Notes under the pieces: generated by a model
The model's database searches: none
Seen by the model: the letters and a program-made list of their open reading frames with translations, nothing else
Told to the model about the DNA's origin: nothing
Source: Rossellomorea vietnamensis
GTDB lineage: Bacteria > Bacillota > Bacilli > Bacillales > Bacillaceae_B
Direction of reading: 5' to 3'
Length of the DNA stretch: 64,000 nt
NCBI RefSeq assembly: GCF_008180615.1
Contig: NZ_VTEH01000008.1
Location: forward strand, 86,443 to 150,442
In this document: one piece after another, positions 1 to 8,287 of the stretch
How the letters are laid out: each line of letters opens with the position of its first letter
How positions within the stretch are numbered: the first letter of the stretch is position 1
Translations under genes and position numbers: made by a program

Positions 1-375
1 AGCGGTGATATTATGCAAGCAGAACCGGCCGAAGAATTTCCTGAATTGGATATTGCCATACTTCAAGTGGAGGGAAAGGATCTTCCTTACCTTGAAATCC
101 AGGAAGAAAGAGGGTGGGGGACGGGTGATTCCATCTATATCATCGGAAACCCCCTTGCCTATAACCAGATTGTGATGGAAGGTGACATCAGCAGAGCAGA
201 AGACAGGTTGTACCTGACAGCACCGATTGAAAAAGGGAATAGCGGCAGCCCTGTAATAGACTCAAATGGAAAGGTGATAGGAGTTGTTTATGCCATGACT
301 GTCCCGGCTATCGGCAGCGGGGAGGAACCTGAAGGACTGGCTGTTCCGGTCAGTGAAATACCAGTCCTTCAATGA
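1..375 (+). CDS. Trypsin-like serine protease, C-terminal part (truncated by window edge)
   Basis: The reading frame is open from base 1, so the gene begins outside the window; 124 codons plus stop are visible. Two chymotrypsin-fold landmarks are seen: LDIAIL, fitting the catalytic-Asp strand, and GNSGSPV, the nucleophile Ser loop, followed by the usual IGVVYA strand. The catalytic His would lie upstream. It is most likely a secreted or membrane-anchored trypsin-like (S1/HtrA-like) peptidase. No PDZ domain follows, because the protein ends about 40 residues after the Ser motif. The fold call is firm; the exact family and export signal cannot be judged. Confidence 0.75.
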   Translation, partial: SGDIMQAEPAEEFPELDIAILQVEGKDLPYLEIQEERGWGTGDSIYIIGNPLAYNQIVMEGDISRAEDRLYLTAPIEKGNSGSPVIDSNGKVIGVVYAMTVPAIGSGEEPEGLAVPVSEIPVLQ

Positions 376-378
376 GGA

Positions 379-672
379 CTATTTCTTTTCGATTTCTTCC
401 GTAATCACAAAGCATAGTTCTTCATTTCCGTACATCTCCAGTATGGAAAGCAGGGAAGAGAGGGGAATTTCATCAGATTCTTCTTTCGGGACTGTGGAAT
501 CAAGTGCTTCTATCAAAAGTGGATTCTGGTCCTGGTGGGGATACGCTCTAGTATAAACCTTCTGTGGATCCAGTTCATTGTTCCGGCACCATTGAGCAAA
601 TGCAAGAATCATCATTTTTTCCTCCTGCTGATATTTTTGAATGATTTCTTTTTCAGATAAATGGCTGTACAT
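379..672 (-). CDS. Hypothetical protein, 97 aa
   Basis: A small soluble acidic protein that converges on the protease gene, with the two stops 3 bp apart. The start is supported by a GAAGGAG ribosome site 7 bases upstream. It is rich in Glu and Leu and probably helical, with no signal peptide or membrane segment. I do not recognise a family; the N-terminal stretch (EKEIIQKYQQEEKMM) looks like an amphipathic helix. It is probably a real gene because of the ribosome site and Bacillus-like codon use; its function is unknown. Confidence 0.6.
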   Translation of the reverse strand: MYSHLSEKEIIQKYQQEEKMMILAFAQWCRNNELDPQKVYTRAYPHQDQNPLLIEALDSTVPKEESDEIPLSSLLSILEMYGNEELCFVITEEIEKK

Positions 673-863
673 GGAGATTCTCCTTCTGAATGAAATTATT
701 TGAAAAGTTTCCCGGGAAACCGCAAGATGCGACAGGTTCCCTTACCTTTATACATCCTTAGTACTTATCTTAAATATTACAGCACAGTTTGTCGAATACG
801 TGTATAATTGCTTGGAATTAACTAAAATTAATCTATAGAAGTTTCGAAAGGAATGCATCATTT

Positions 864-1166
864 ATGAAAATTACTGGACACACAGTTGAACACCTGGAAG
901 ATCCAACGGGAATCCTCCAAGGTGAACGGTATGAATACCTTCTGGAAGTGGAAGTGCCCGAAGATGACGAACTGCATACCGAAAATGGTCTTTTGATCAA
1001 AGCGATTTACGCCGTTGATGAAAAAGTTGCACGCGTCGCCCAGTATTATCTGATGGAACGATCCACTGAAAAATACCTCGATTTTGAACTAGAAGAAGAA
1101 GAGGAAGAGTTAATCGGTACATACATTGCCAGGCAGCACAGTGAAGAAGAATCTGAATCAGTTTAA
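864..1166 (+). CDS. DUF6509-family small acidic protein
   Basis: A 100-residue acidic cytosolic protein. The opening MKITGHTVEHLEDPTGIL followed by GERYEYLLEVEVPEDDEL resembles a family of short Bacillus proteins catalogued as DUF6509, sometimes mislabelled pullulanase. The C-terminus is a run of Glu. No catalytic motif is visible and the function is unknown. It is followed 21 bp later by the DUF1292 gene in the same orientation, so the two probably form one transcript ending at the hairpin near 1512. The family name is recalled from memory and not checked. Confidence 0.65.
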   Translation: MKITGHTVEHLEDPTGILQGERYEYLLEVEVPEDDELHTENGLLIKAIYAVDEKVARVAQYYLMERSTEKYLDFELEEEEEELIGTYIARQHSEEESESV

Positions 1167-1187
1167 TTGAAGAGAGGAGAATGGTAA

Positions 1188-1448
1188 ATGGAAAATGTAA
1201 AAGTTGGAGAAATATTTACTCTGATCGGCGAAGACGACCTGGAACAGGATATTGAGGTTCTTGCCACTTTGACGCTGGAGGGAAATGACTATGCAGCCGT
1301 AGCCTTTGCAGATGACGTACGCGAACAGTCTCAGGAGGACATGGACATCTTCTTTTTAAAAGTGGACTCTGAAGGCGACCTGACCGGTATTGATGACGAC
1401 GATGAATTTACGAAAGTATCAACAGCGTTTTCTGAGAATATGGGGTAA
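1188..1448 (+). CDS. DUF1292 family protein (YrzB-like)
   Basis: An 86-residue highly acidic protein with the DUF1292 pattern: a short beta-rich core (EIFTLIGEDDLEQDIEVLATL, then YAAVAFADD) and the EDMDIFFLKV strand before an acidic tail. B. subtilis YrzB is a relative. The function is not established; these proteins are small, soluble and lack catalytic residues. The start has a strong GAGAGGAG ribosome site. It lies directly behind the DUF6509 gene and before a strong terminator, so it is the last gene of a two-gene unit. Confidence 0.8.
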   Translation: MENVKVGEIFTLIGEDDLEQDIEVLATLTLEGNDYAAVAFADDVREQSQEDMDIFFLKVDSEGDLTGIDDDDEFTKVSTAFSENMG

Positions 1449-1511
1449 TGAGCTAGCAGGAAAAGGGCTTCCTAAAAATCAGTGGGCTCTGAAAAAGTCC
1501 AACCATAAGGT

Positions 1512-1554
1512 AAAAGGCAGAATCGTTCACTCCAAAGAGCGATTCTGCCTTTTT
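1512..1554 (+). terminator. Rho-independent terminator after DUF1292 gene
   Basis: The stem AAAAGGCAGAATCG pairs with CGATTCTGCCTTTT around a 14-base loop and runs into T residues. Confidence 0.85.
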
Positions 1555-2050
1555 CACTTCAGTTGTTACCAAAAAGTGTCGAGTTCCGTTACAGGTGCTC
1601 CCCCCCGAATGGATCTTATAGCAAAAGAGGCATGTCACTTTCTAAAAATAAGGTCCAGCGGTAATAATAAGGGAACTTTTTTCCTCTATTTTCTATCCAA
1701 GACTCTGGACCCCATTGGTATGTGCCACAGGTCACCATCCTTCTTTCCACCGACTAGTTGAGAAAGAAGCTACTGAAATAAACAGAGCAACATATACAAT
1801 GCTTTCTTAGAAAAAAGTCAACTTTTCTTCTTGTTTAAGGAAGGATAGCTGACTTTTTCATTGTTAATAATGTTTAGGTTCTAAAATTCGGAAGACTATT
1901 ACGCCATCTCTTAAATTCAGGGAACACTTTTTTGTTTTAGATTTCTTTTATAAATGAATTCCTTAAACGATACCTCCACTATAATTCACTTTCCTTTACA
2001 GGCAGTACCTCCCCTGATAAATTAGAAATATTACTGTTTTCGAAAGAAGT
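1555..2050. other. Intergenic stretch without a recognisable gene
   Basis: No convincing gene. It contains a C-run near 1601 and a second terminator-like hairpin at 1811-1859 (AAAAAGTCA ... TGACTTTTT). Short open frames here lack ribosome sites and family resemblance. The presence of a second terminator suggests a lost gene or small RNA between 1560 and 1810, but nothing more can be said. Confidence 0.4.
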
Positions 2051-2059
2051 GTGGAATTT

Positions 2060-2980
2060 GTGTCCAAATGGGGCCTTTATATTTTGTTATTTTTGCTGAT
2101 GGTTGTTTGGGGATTCAATGTTTCAGCTATTAAAATTCTAGTTACCTATTTTCCTCCCGTGTTGATTCAAGGACTTCGCGTCATGCTGGCAGGACTGGCT
2201 GTTATTCTTTTTCTTGTATTAAATAGAAATTTTCATAAAGTATCAAGAAAAACCTTAGCAGGCATTCTAACAGCCTCGCTATTTGGAGTTCTGGGGCACC
2301 ATCTATTTCTCGCGATTGGACTGACTGAAACCAGTGCGACGAATGCAGGTTTAATACTCGGGCTGGTACCTTTATCCACTTCCATCATGGCCATGATTTT
2401 CTTGAATGAGAGACTGACCATTTTAAAAACCATGGGGATTTTGGCTGCTTTATTTGGGGTATACCTCATTGTAATGAACGAAAATGGAACACTATCAGGG
2501 CTCTCAATGGGAGATTTGTATATCCTAGGAGCTGTATTGACTCAGGCTGTGAGCTTTATTCTAATCAAAAAGCTTAGTGTGAGCATTGATTCCAGACAGA
2601 TGACAGGCTTAATGCTCTTCATGGGCTCGATTCTGCTCATCATCGCAAGTTTCTTTTTCTCTGAAACAGAAACCGTTTTTTTTACAGAGAAACCGGCTTT
2701 TGTCTGGTGGGCACTGATAGGCTCTGCTATCCTTGCAACCGGTCTTGGCCATATGCTTTATAACTATAGCATTCACCGGCTGGGTGCAGGATCAACTTCT
2801 ATTTTCATTAATCTAACTCCGTTCTTCTCATTAGTAGGCTCTTCCATTTTTCTGGGAGAGGAAATCCTTTCTAAACACTTAGTAGGCTTTTGTTTTATCG
2901 TCTTGGGTGTTCTTTTGGGGACCGGTACATTTAAGCTGCTGTTGAAGAAAAGGAAGAATCAGAAAGAATTTTCCGCTTAA
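2060..2980 (+). CDS. DMT-superfamily (EamA) transporter
   Basis: An integral membrane protein of about 306 residues with ten hydrophobic segments arranged as two EamA repeats. The first repeat is near residues 8-140, with the typical WGFNVSAIKI, a helix pair around LPLSTSIMAMIF, and ERLTILKTMGILAALFGVYL. The second is near 150-290, ending with GEEILSKHLVGFCFIVLGVLL. Such proteins export metabolites or amino acids; the substrate is unknown. I favour the GTG at 2060 over the GTG at 2051, because the purine-rich AAAGAAG lies one base before 2051 but about ten before 2060. It is monocistronic or paired with the next small gene. Confidence 0.85.
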   Translation: MSKWGLYILLFLLMVVWGFNVSAIKILVTYFPPVLIQGLRVMLAGLAVILFLVLNRNFHKVSRKTLAGILTASLFGVLGHHLFLAIGLTETSATNAGLILGLVPLSTSIMAMIFLNERLTILKTMGILAALFGVYLIVMNENGTLSGLSMGDLYILGAVLTQAVSFILIKKLSVSIDSRQMTGLMLFMGSILLIIASFFFSETETVFFTEKPAFVWWALIGSAILATGLGHMLYNYSIHRLGAGSTSIFINLTPFFSLVGSSIFLGEEILSKHLVGFCFIVLGVLLGTGTFKLLLKKRKNQKEFSA

Positions 2981-3015
2981 ACTATGAACAGCTTTGTTAA
3001 TGAAGGAGCTATATC

Positions 3016-3294
3016 ATGATCTTTCTATTTTTGACGCTTTTGACTGGAGCACTTATTGTGAGTTTCTTTCAAAAATATATCCTGCGGGTCAAGGAACCTG
3101 ATATCGAAGAATTATGGAGAGAGCTTGAAGAACAAAAATGGTACCAAGAATTACGATCCGATCCGAAAAGAGACGAGTTTCTGTATTCCTCCAAACTTGA
3201 TGGGCTGCTGCACGATCCTTATTATGTGCGTAAAATTATTGATAAGGAAGGCCACAGAGATGGATTCATCAGGCACGTGAAAGAGAAGGCTTAG
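3016..3294 (+). CDS. Small membrane-anchored hypothetical protein, 92 aa
   Basis: It has one hydrophobic N-terminal segment (about residues 2-20, IFLFLTLLTGALIVSFF) followed by a charged, helical cytosolic part rich in Glu, Arg and Lys. It has a good AAGGAG site 8 bases before ATG and ends before a terminator at 3324-3360. No family is recognised. It lies 35 bp behind the DMT transporter and may be cotranscribed, but a functional link is only a guess. Confidence 0.65.
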   Translation: MIFLFLTLLTGALIVSFFQKYILRVKEPDIEELWRELEEQKWYQELRSDPKRDEFLYSSKLDGLLHDPYYVRKIIDKEGHRDGFIRHVKEKA

Positions 3295-3323
3295 CAAAGT
3301 CTGTAAATAAGGAATATTATCAC

Positions 3324-3360
3324 AAGCAGGCCGCTTCAACTATGAAAGCTGCCTGCTTTT
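3324..3360 (+). terminator. Rho-independent terminator
   Basis: The stem AAGCAGG/CCTGCTT, with an inner CGCTT/AAGC stem, is followed by TTTT. Confidence 0.75.
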
Positions 3361-3495
3361 CCATGGTTAACTCCTCAAATACTCAAGTAAATATCCTCAA
3401 AAAGAAAACTCCTTCTTAATCATTTATGGTAAGATTCCAAGTGAGAGTGCAGCGCGATATTTTTATCTAATTACAGTAATTGAAGTCAGGAGTTG

Positions 3496-4314
3496 ATGAT
3501 CATACTATTACATACTTCTATTCAAGAGGTGCTCCAAAAGTATATCAGTCTTTGGAACTTGAGGCTTCCGGATAAATTAGAAGGTCTGTATTTACACGGT
3601 TCGATAGTACTGGATGCCTATGTTAAAGGTAGTAGTGATATAGACTTCGCAGCGGTCACAAGGAAACGATTAGCTGAAGCAGAATTACATATCCTTAAAA
3701 AGATTCATGAAGAGATTGCCGAACAGTTTGAACCAACTGAACTGGACGGAATGTTTATTGTATGGGAGGACCTGGGAAGAATCAGACCGGATGACAATGC
3801 ACCCTTTCCTTACTATACTGGCGGTGAATTGAAATGGGACACCGAGTTTAACCCGGTAACTTGGGTTCTTTTGAGAGAAAAGGGAATCAGTGTCTTAGGT
3901 CCAGATATAACCAAACTCCCTTTTGATGCCAGCAAGGAATTGCTGACTACTTATGTAAGGGAAAACATGAATTGCTATTGGAGAATGAGGATCGAAAGAC
4001 TGGAAAATTCATTAGATCAAGAAATAAATCCTTCTTCCAATGAGATTTCTGAAGAGGTTGAATGGACAGTATTGGGTTTACTGCGTCAATACTTCACCTT
4101 GAAGGAATCAAATATAACTTCAAAAGCGGGAGCGGGAGAGTATGGATTATTAAATCTTCAAGAAATATGGCACCCCATCATTCATGAAGCATTGAATATT
4201 CGTAGAAATAAATATGTGAAGCTGTTTCAATCTGATAAGGAACGTATGTTGGAAACGGCAAAATTCTCCAAGTATTTGATCTATCACTGCAATAAAATGG
4301 TGCAGGACAAATAG
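3496..4314 (+). CDS. Aminoglycoside-adenylyltransferase-like nucleotidyltransferase
   Basis: A protein of about 272 residues. The N-terminal nucleotidyltransferase core is visible: LHGSIVLDAYVKGSSDIDF carries the GS and D-x-D metal ligands of the pol-beta superfamily, at about residues 35-52. The C-terminal half is helical with WTVLGLLRQYFTL, as in the AadA-type C-terminal domain. Relatives transfer AMP to antibiotics (streptomycin/spectinomycin), but many chromosomal Bacillus members have no proven resistance role. The start is uncertain: ATG 3496 is three bases after AGGAG, and a TTG lies immediately before it. A resistance phenotype is inferred only from family membership. Confidence 0.75.
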   Translation: MIILLHTSIQEVLQKYISLWNLRLPDKLEGLYLHGSIVLDAYVKGSSDIDFAAVTRKRLAEAELHILKKIHEEIAEQFEPTELDGMFIVWEDLGRIRPDDNAPFPYYTGGELKWDTEFNPVTWVLLREKGISVLGPDITKLPFDASKELLTTYVRENMNCYWRMRIERLENSLDQEINPSSNEISEEVEWTVLGLLRQYFTLKESNITSKAGAGEYGLLNLQEIWHPIIHEALNIRRNKYVKLFQSDKERMLETAKFSKYLIYHCNKMVQDK

Positions 4315-4390
4315 GATAAAGTAGCTTGTCCTATATTAAAGATTACTCTCATATTAAATGACTGATTTCATACTATGCTTCTAAGATACA

Positions 4391-4426
4391 AAAAGAGCAA
4401 GTTCCAAAGTGAACATGCTCTCTTTT
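4391..4426 (-). terminator. Terminator of the GH18 gene
   Basis: The hairpin AGAGCAAGTTC / GAACATGCTCT, read on the minus strand, ends in TTTTT. Confidence 0.7.
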
Positions 4427-4459
4427 GCTGCTATAAGATGAAGGGGCGCCCTTCAGGTA

Positions 4460-5626
4460 TTATTCGTCAGTTTTAGACCAGAATAGCTTCTTCTCTCTCT
4501 CAGCATGCTCTTCCATAACATCAGAAATGACTCTCGACAAGCTGTGTTCGCCCTTTGCATCATGTCCGGCTTCCCATATCATCATTCCTCCAAAATCATT
4601 CTGCAGAGCCAGGTCCGTTTTCCTCTGGATGGTGGTTATACCGTTATAGTGGTACGTCATCCCCTCAATAGTCACAGCATCCTTATCTGCATTAGCGGCC
4701 CCATGTTCTATTACTTTAGAAAAGGATAGAGGAGATTTCGCTGGATCTTCAGGCTGTGCATAAAAAGGTACCCCTAGAACCAACTTATCCTTAGATAGGC
4801 CATTTTCTTCAAAAAAGGAGCTCCAGTATTCTGCAATATTCTCAGCAAAAGGAAATGGAGACAGGTTAGCTGCATTATAACCGCCGTCCCACTGGCCATC
4901 GTAGGCCATAATATTAACATAATCTACGTCTTTGAACATCGAAGGAAGAAAAACAACAGATTCATTCTCCTGGCCGGTCACGCTGCTGACTTTAGAATAG
5001 ACAGCGATTGAGAGCTCTTTATCATGAGCTTTAAGCTGGGAGTTCAATTCTTGTATGAAGGCAGCCAAATGTTCTGCATCCTGGCCAGAGCGCGGGTGTT
5101 CAAAATCAATATCCACTCCATCCAATTGCTCTTCTTTCACCACTTTTATCAATTCATTGACAAGTTTCGTCCGTGAATCGTTATTGTAGATTGCTTCTTT
5201 AAAGTAAGGATAGGTTTCTCCGCCTTCTATATGGAACCAGCCACCCACAGCGAGAAGGACTTTTGTGTCCTGTTCATGTGCTAGTCTCACTGTCTTGCGT
5301 AAATTATCCCTCGCATGGGCACCGCTGAATAGAAGATCACCGTTCTTTGTGGGGTGGGCAAATGAAAAAATCACATGAGATAAATAAGGGTAATTGATTG
5401 TCTCCGGATTGTGATGATCCTGTATATACCCCATCACAACTTTGGACTGAGACTCAACCTTTGCTTCTGCTTTTTTATAAAGTGATTCCACTTCCTCTGA
5501 ACGCAGAGGATGAAAATCCGCATCAATTGTAATGGTCTCAGCTTTTATATAGGAGATCCCGGCGTAAAAACCTGCTGAAAATGTTAATACAGCCGCCGCT
5601 AATAGGAGAATGCCTCGCTTGTTCAT
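4460..5626 (-). CDS. Glycoside hydrolase family 18 (chitinase-like) protein, membrane anchored or secreted
   Basis: A 388-residue protein. Residues 5-26 form a hydrophobic signal peptide or anchor, so the enzyme acts outside the membrane. The GH18 barrel follows: strand VVMGYIQDH at 63-71, VLLAVGGW at 123-130, and the catalytic motif DGVDIDFE at 169-176 with proton donor Glu176. Later come YVNIMAYDG and GVPFYAQ, and a C-terminal GGMMIWEAGHD strand; all are typical positions. GH18 enzymes cleave beta-1,4-linked GlcNAc polymers (chitin, or peptidoglycan in spore-cortex lytic relatives). No LysM or chitin-binding module is present. The start has GGAGG 9 bases upstream. Confidence 0.9.
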   Translation of the reverse strand: MNKRGILLLAAAVLTFSAGFYAGISYIKAETITIDADFHPLRSEEVESLYKKAEAKVESQSKVVMGYIQDHHNPETINYPYLSHVIFSFAHPTKNGDLLFSGAHARDNLRKTVRLAHEQDTKVLLAVGGWFHIEGGETYPYFKEAIYNNDSRTKLVNELIKVVKEEQLDGVDIDFEHPRSGQDAEHLAAFIQELNSQLKAHDKELSIAVYSKVSSVTGQENESVVFLPSMFKDVDYVNIMAYDGQWDGGYNAANLSPFPFAENIAEYWSSFFEENGLSKDKLVLGVPFYAQPEDPAKSPLSFSKVIEHGAANADKDAVTIEGMTYHYNGITTIQRKTDLALQNDFGGMMIWEAGHDAKGEHSLSRVISDVMEEHAEREKKLFWSKTDE

Positions 5627-5822
5627 AGATGAAATGCCTCCTGTCAGTTTCTGCTTTTAGTAGTTTACCAGAAAAATAGAGGAGAGAGAGATGGTAATAT
5701 CAACCGATACCTCTTCAACAAAGCTTTCAAACCTGAGTTGATGAATAGGAGCGAGGCGTCTTTCAAATACTAAATTTGGAAATCCACACACTAAGAGTGA
5801 ATTATTTAAATGGAGTGATGAA

Positions 5823-6956
5823 ATGAAGGCTGTAACCTACCAGGGAAAGTATTCAATAGCAGTTAAAAAGGTGGAGGCACCAAAAATCCAGGATCCTCAG
5901 GATGTTATCGTCAAAATCACCTCAACAGCCATTTGCGGGTCGGATCTTCATCTGTATCAAGGGAACTTTCCTTTGCCGATAGGATATGTCATTGGACATG
6001 AACCCATGGGAATTGTGGAAGAAGTCGGCCCTGAAGTTACCAAGGTGAAAAAAGGAGACCGGGTCGTTATTCCTTTTACTGTAGCATGCGGCACGTGCCA
6101 TTACTGTAATCACCACCAGGAAAGTCAATGTGACAACGCCAACCCTCATTATGACTCCGGCGGTTATTTCGGTTATTCAGAGAAGTTCGGTGATCACCCA
6201 GGTGGTCAGGCAGAATACCTCAGAGTACCTTATGGAAACTACACTCCTTTTTTAATTCCAGAGAGCTGTGAACTGGATGATGAACATTTGCTGTTTCTCT
6301 CTGATGTCCTGCCGACAGCTTATTGGAGTGTTGAAAACGCAGGGGTCAAAAAAGGAGATACCGTCATAGTCCTTGGATGCGGGCCGGTGGGCTTGATGGC
6401 TCAGCAATTCGCCTGGAAAAAAGGAGCAGAGAGAGTCATTGCCGTGGATTACTTCGATTACAGATTGAATAAGTCGAAGAAAATGAATAGCACCGAAACT
6501 TTCGACTTCACAAAATATGATGATATGGGAGAAACCCTCAAGGAGTTGACCAAGGGAGGAGCAGATGTTGTTATCGACTGTGTAGGAATGGATGGAAAGA
6601 AATCTCCCCTTGAATTCGTTGAACAAAAGATGAAACTGCAGGGAGGGACACTCGGACCCATCCAAATTGCTACCAAAGCGGTCAGGAAGTGCGGAACCGT
6701 CCAATTGACGGGAGTCTATGGAGGTCTTTATAATATGTTTCCGCTAGGACCGTTTTTCAGCAGAAACATTACTATCAAAACAGGTCAGGCTCACGCAAGG
6801 AGTTACATGGGGACCATGTTTGACATGGTGGTCAAAGGTGAAATTGATCCGACGGCCATCATTACCCACAAACTCCCGCTGGATGATGCAGCCCATGGAT
6901 ACAACATCTTTAACAAGAGGGAAGACGACTGCATTAAAGTGATCCTGAAACCTTAA
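5823..6956 (+). CDS. adhB: Zinc-dependent alcohol dehydrogenase, AdhB-like
   Basis: A 377-residue medium-chain dehydrogenase. Catalytic-zinc ligands are seen in ICGSDLH and GHEPMGIVEEVG, and the structural-zinc loop carries CGTCHYC. The Rossmann motif VLGCGPVGLMA binds NAD. Length and internal sequence (MKAVTYQGK at the start, FGYSEKFG, GGQAEYLRVP) match B. subtilis AdhB, a relative of glutathione-independent formaldehyde dehydrogenases. The natural substrate is not known. It has its own ribosome site and a terminator downstream (7048-7085), so it is probably monocistronic. Confidence 0.88.
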   Translation: MKAVTYQGKYSIAVKKVEAPKIQDPQDVIVKITSTAICGSDLHLYQGNFPLPIGYVIGHEPMGIVEEVGPEVTKVKKGDRVVIPFTVACGTCHYCNHHQESQCDNANPHYDSGGYFGYSEKFGDHPGGQAEYLRVPYGNYTPFLIPESCELDDEHLLFLSDVLPTAYWSVENAGVKKGDTVIVLGCGPVGLMAQQFAWKKGAERVIAVDYFDYRLNKSKKMNSTETFDFTKYDDMGETLKELTKGGADVVIDCVGMDGKKSPLEFVEQKMKLQGGTLGPIQIATKAVRKCGTVQLTGVYGGLYNMFPLGPFFSRNITIKTGQAHARSYMGTMFDMVVKGEIDPTAIITHKLPLDDAAHGYNIFNKREDDCIKVILKP

Positions 6957-7047
6957 TGAATTCAACACAAGTGTCTGTTCATTCTGCAGTTTTGCTTGAG
7001 AAGTGCAAAACCGGAAACTCATAATCTTCTCAATATAGTTCACATTG

Positions 7048-7085
7048 AAACAGGCTTAGAGATGCAATTATCCCTAAGCCTGTTT
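7048..7085 (+). terminator. Terminator after adhB
   Basis: A perfect 12-bp stem AAACAGGCTTAG / CTAAGCCTGTTT. The T-run is short, so it could also act bidirectionally. Confidence 0.7.
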
Positions 7086-7273
7086 CAGTTCTCTTAAAGA
7101 ACACATCAGATACTGTTAAAGCAGCTGCCTAACCTTTGGTAAAATTAGGATACATATAGCAAACCCAAATTACAACAAAGGGCGGTATTCATAAAGAAGG
7201 ATTTACCCTCATTTATGTGGAATTTATTGGGTGCTGATAGATAACTAATTTTTAGAAAGGCAGGGGATATGAG

Positions 7274-7432
7274 ATGCATAAATGTAAAAGCTGTGGAGGA
7301 AATTCGTTTGTAAAAGTACCAGAATTTGAAAAAGAACTAACTGTTTGTTTAGTTTGTGGGGAGGTAGCTTCAATTCGGTTCGTGAATCCAAGTATTTTAA
7401 AGAAATATATTAATCCAGATAATCAAAAGTAA
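7274..7432 (+). CDS. Tiny zinc-ribbon protein, 52 aa
   Basis: A short gene found by reading the sequence directly: ATG at 7274, TAA at 7430-7432. The protein begins MHKCKSCGG and contains a second pair, VCLVCGE, giving CxxC at residues 4-7 and CxxC at 25-28, the spacing of a rubredoxin-like or zinc-ribbon knuckle. The start has AGGCAGGGG about nine bases upstream. No other domain fits in 52 residues. It could be a nucleic-acid-binding or regulatory zinc finger. It stands alone between the adhB terminator and a repeat element. Confidence 0.6.
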   Translation: MHKCKSCGGNSFVKVPEFEKELTVCLVCGEVASIRFVNPSILKKYINPDNQK

Positions 7433-7443
7433 ACATTTATAAA

Positions 7444-7962
7444 GGCTGTTTTCGCAAAGATTGTGACTGCTTAACAAAAAAATGGATTTCCGCTCCAGGC
7501 GGACGACTCCGCCGGGCTGGCCGCTGGAGCTGAATGAGCTTCGTCTTTGCACTGCGGGGTCTCACCTGTCTTCAAAAGTGGAAGCACCTTGGTCAGCCCC
7601 GACAGGTAAATGTTCTCAAGAGAAAAAAAGGCGACCTTCCTTTTTCTCTCTTAGGGTTATTTGACCCCGAGGGGCTAGATGCTGGAACTAGACGCCGCTA
7701 GTCCCGCAGGAGGTCGTACCCCTTCCGCTTCAATCCTTCTACGTAAAGGGCGGTAAATGAAAAACGCATTCTAAATCAGCAATTAATCCAAACTGTTAAA
7801 TAGACTTTTTTTCCAATATTTTTGCTTTCGGCGGTTTCCCCTACGGGTACTAAGATTTTTCTCTCTAAACGGGGAGCACTATATTTCTTTTAGCATACCA
7901 GAATAGAAAGCTGTTATCTTACGAATTTATTATGAAATAGCAAAAAGTTTGCGAAGAGAGCC
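7444..7962 (+). mobile_element. MITE-like non-autonomous element, copy A (519 bp)
   Basis: The left end GGCTGTTTTCGCAAAGATTG is an imperfect inverted match to the right end (GGCTCTCTTCGCAAAC when reversed). Flanks TTTATAAA and TATATCAA match at 6 of 8 bases, like a decayed 8-bp target duplication. Internal blocks TGGATTTCCGCTCCAGG and GGGTACTAAGATT recur in the copy at 60545. The open frame at 7482-7664 lies inside the element and has no family resemblance. It carries no transposase, so mobilisation in trans is inferred. Confidence 0.7.
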
Positions 7963-8287
7963 TATATCAAAGGTGCCAAATTTTTATATTTACCTAAATA
8001 GATTTCGAAATAAGAACCAGAGATTATTTCATTAACAGATTAATTAAAGGAAGCTGCTTATGCCGGCAGCCATTTATATTTCAAGACTAAAAGACACGTG
8101 ATTGACGAGTCTTTTTATTTTTAACAGCTGCCAGTTTAGGTGTCCATATGAGTTTCATTAGGGATAATTTCCTGTGTTCGAGCATATCATACGGGACCCT
8201 CTGACTGTAAACTATGCTGCTCTTTTAAAGGTATTTGAGTGGTGTATAAAGAAGTAATATACATCACCTAAAAATGGAGTGTAGATC
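7963..8287. other. Intergenic stretch; one terminator-like hairpin
   Basis: No gene. At 8089-8121 AAAAGAC pairs with GTCTTTT and a T-rich tail follows; another short palindrome, GCTGC...GCAGC, is at 8053-8070. A promoter for the GNAT gene is likely in the last 100 bases but no strong match is evident. Confidence 0.4.

Noticed and set aside
1390..1761. 123-codon frame overlapping the DUF1292 gene
   Set aside because: Out of frame with a well supported gene, runs through a terminator, no ribosome site.
7482..7664. 60-codon open frame as a gene
   Set aside because: It lies wholly inside repeat copy A, has no ribosome site and shows no protein family pattern.
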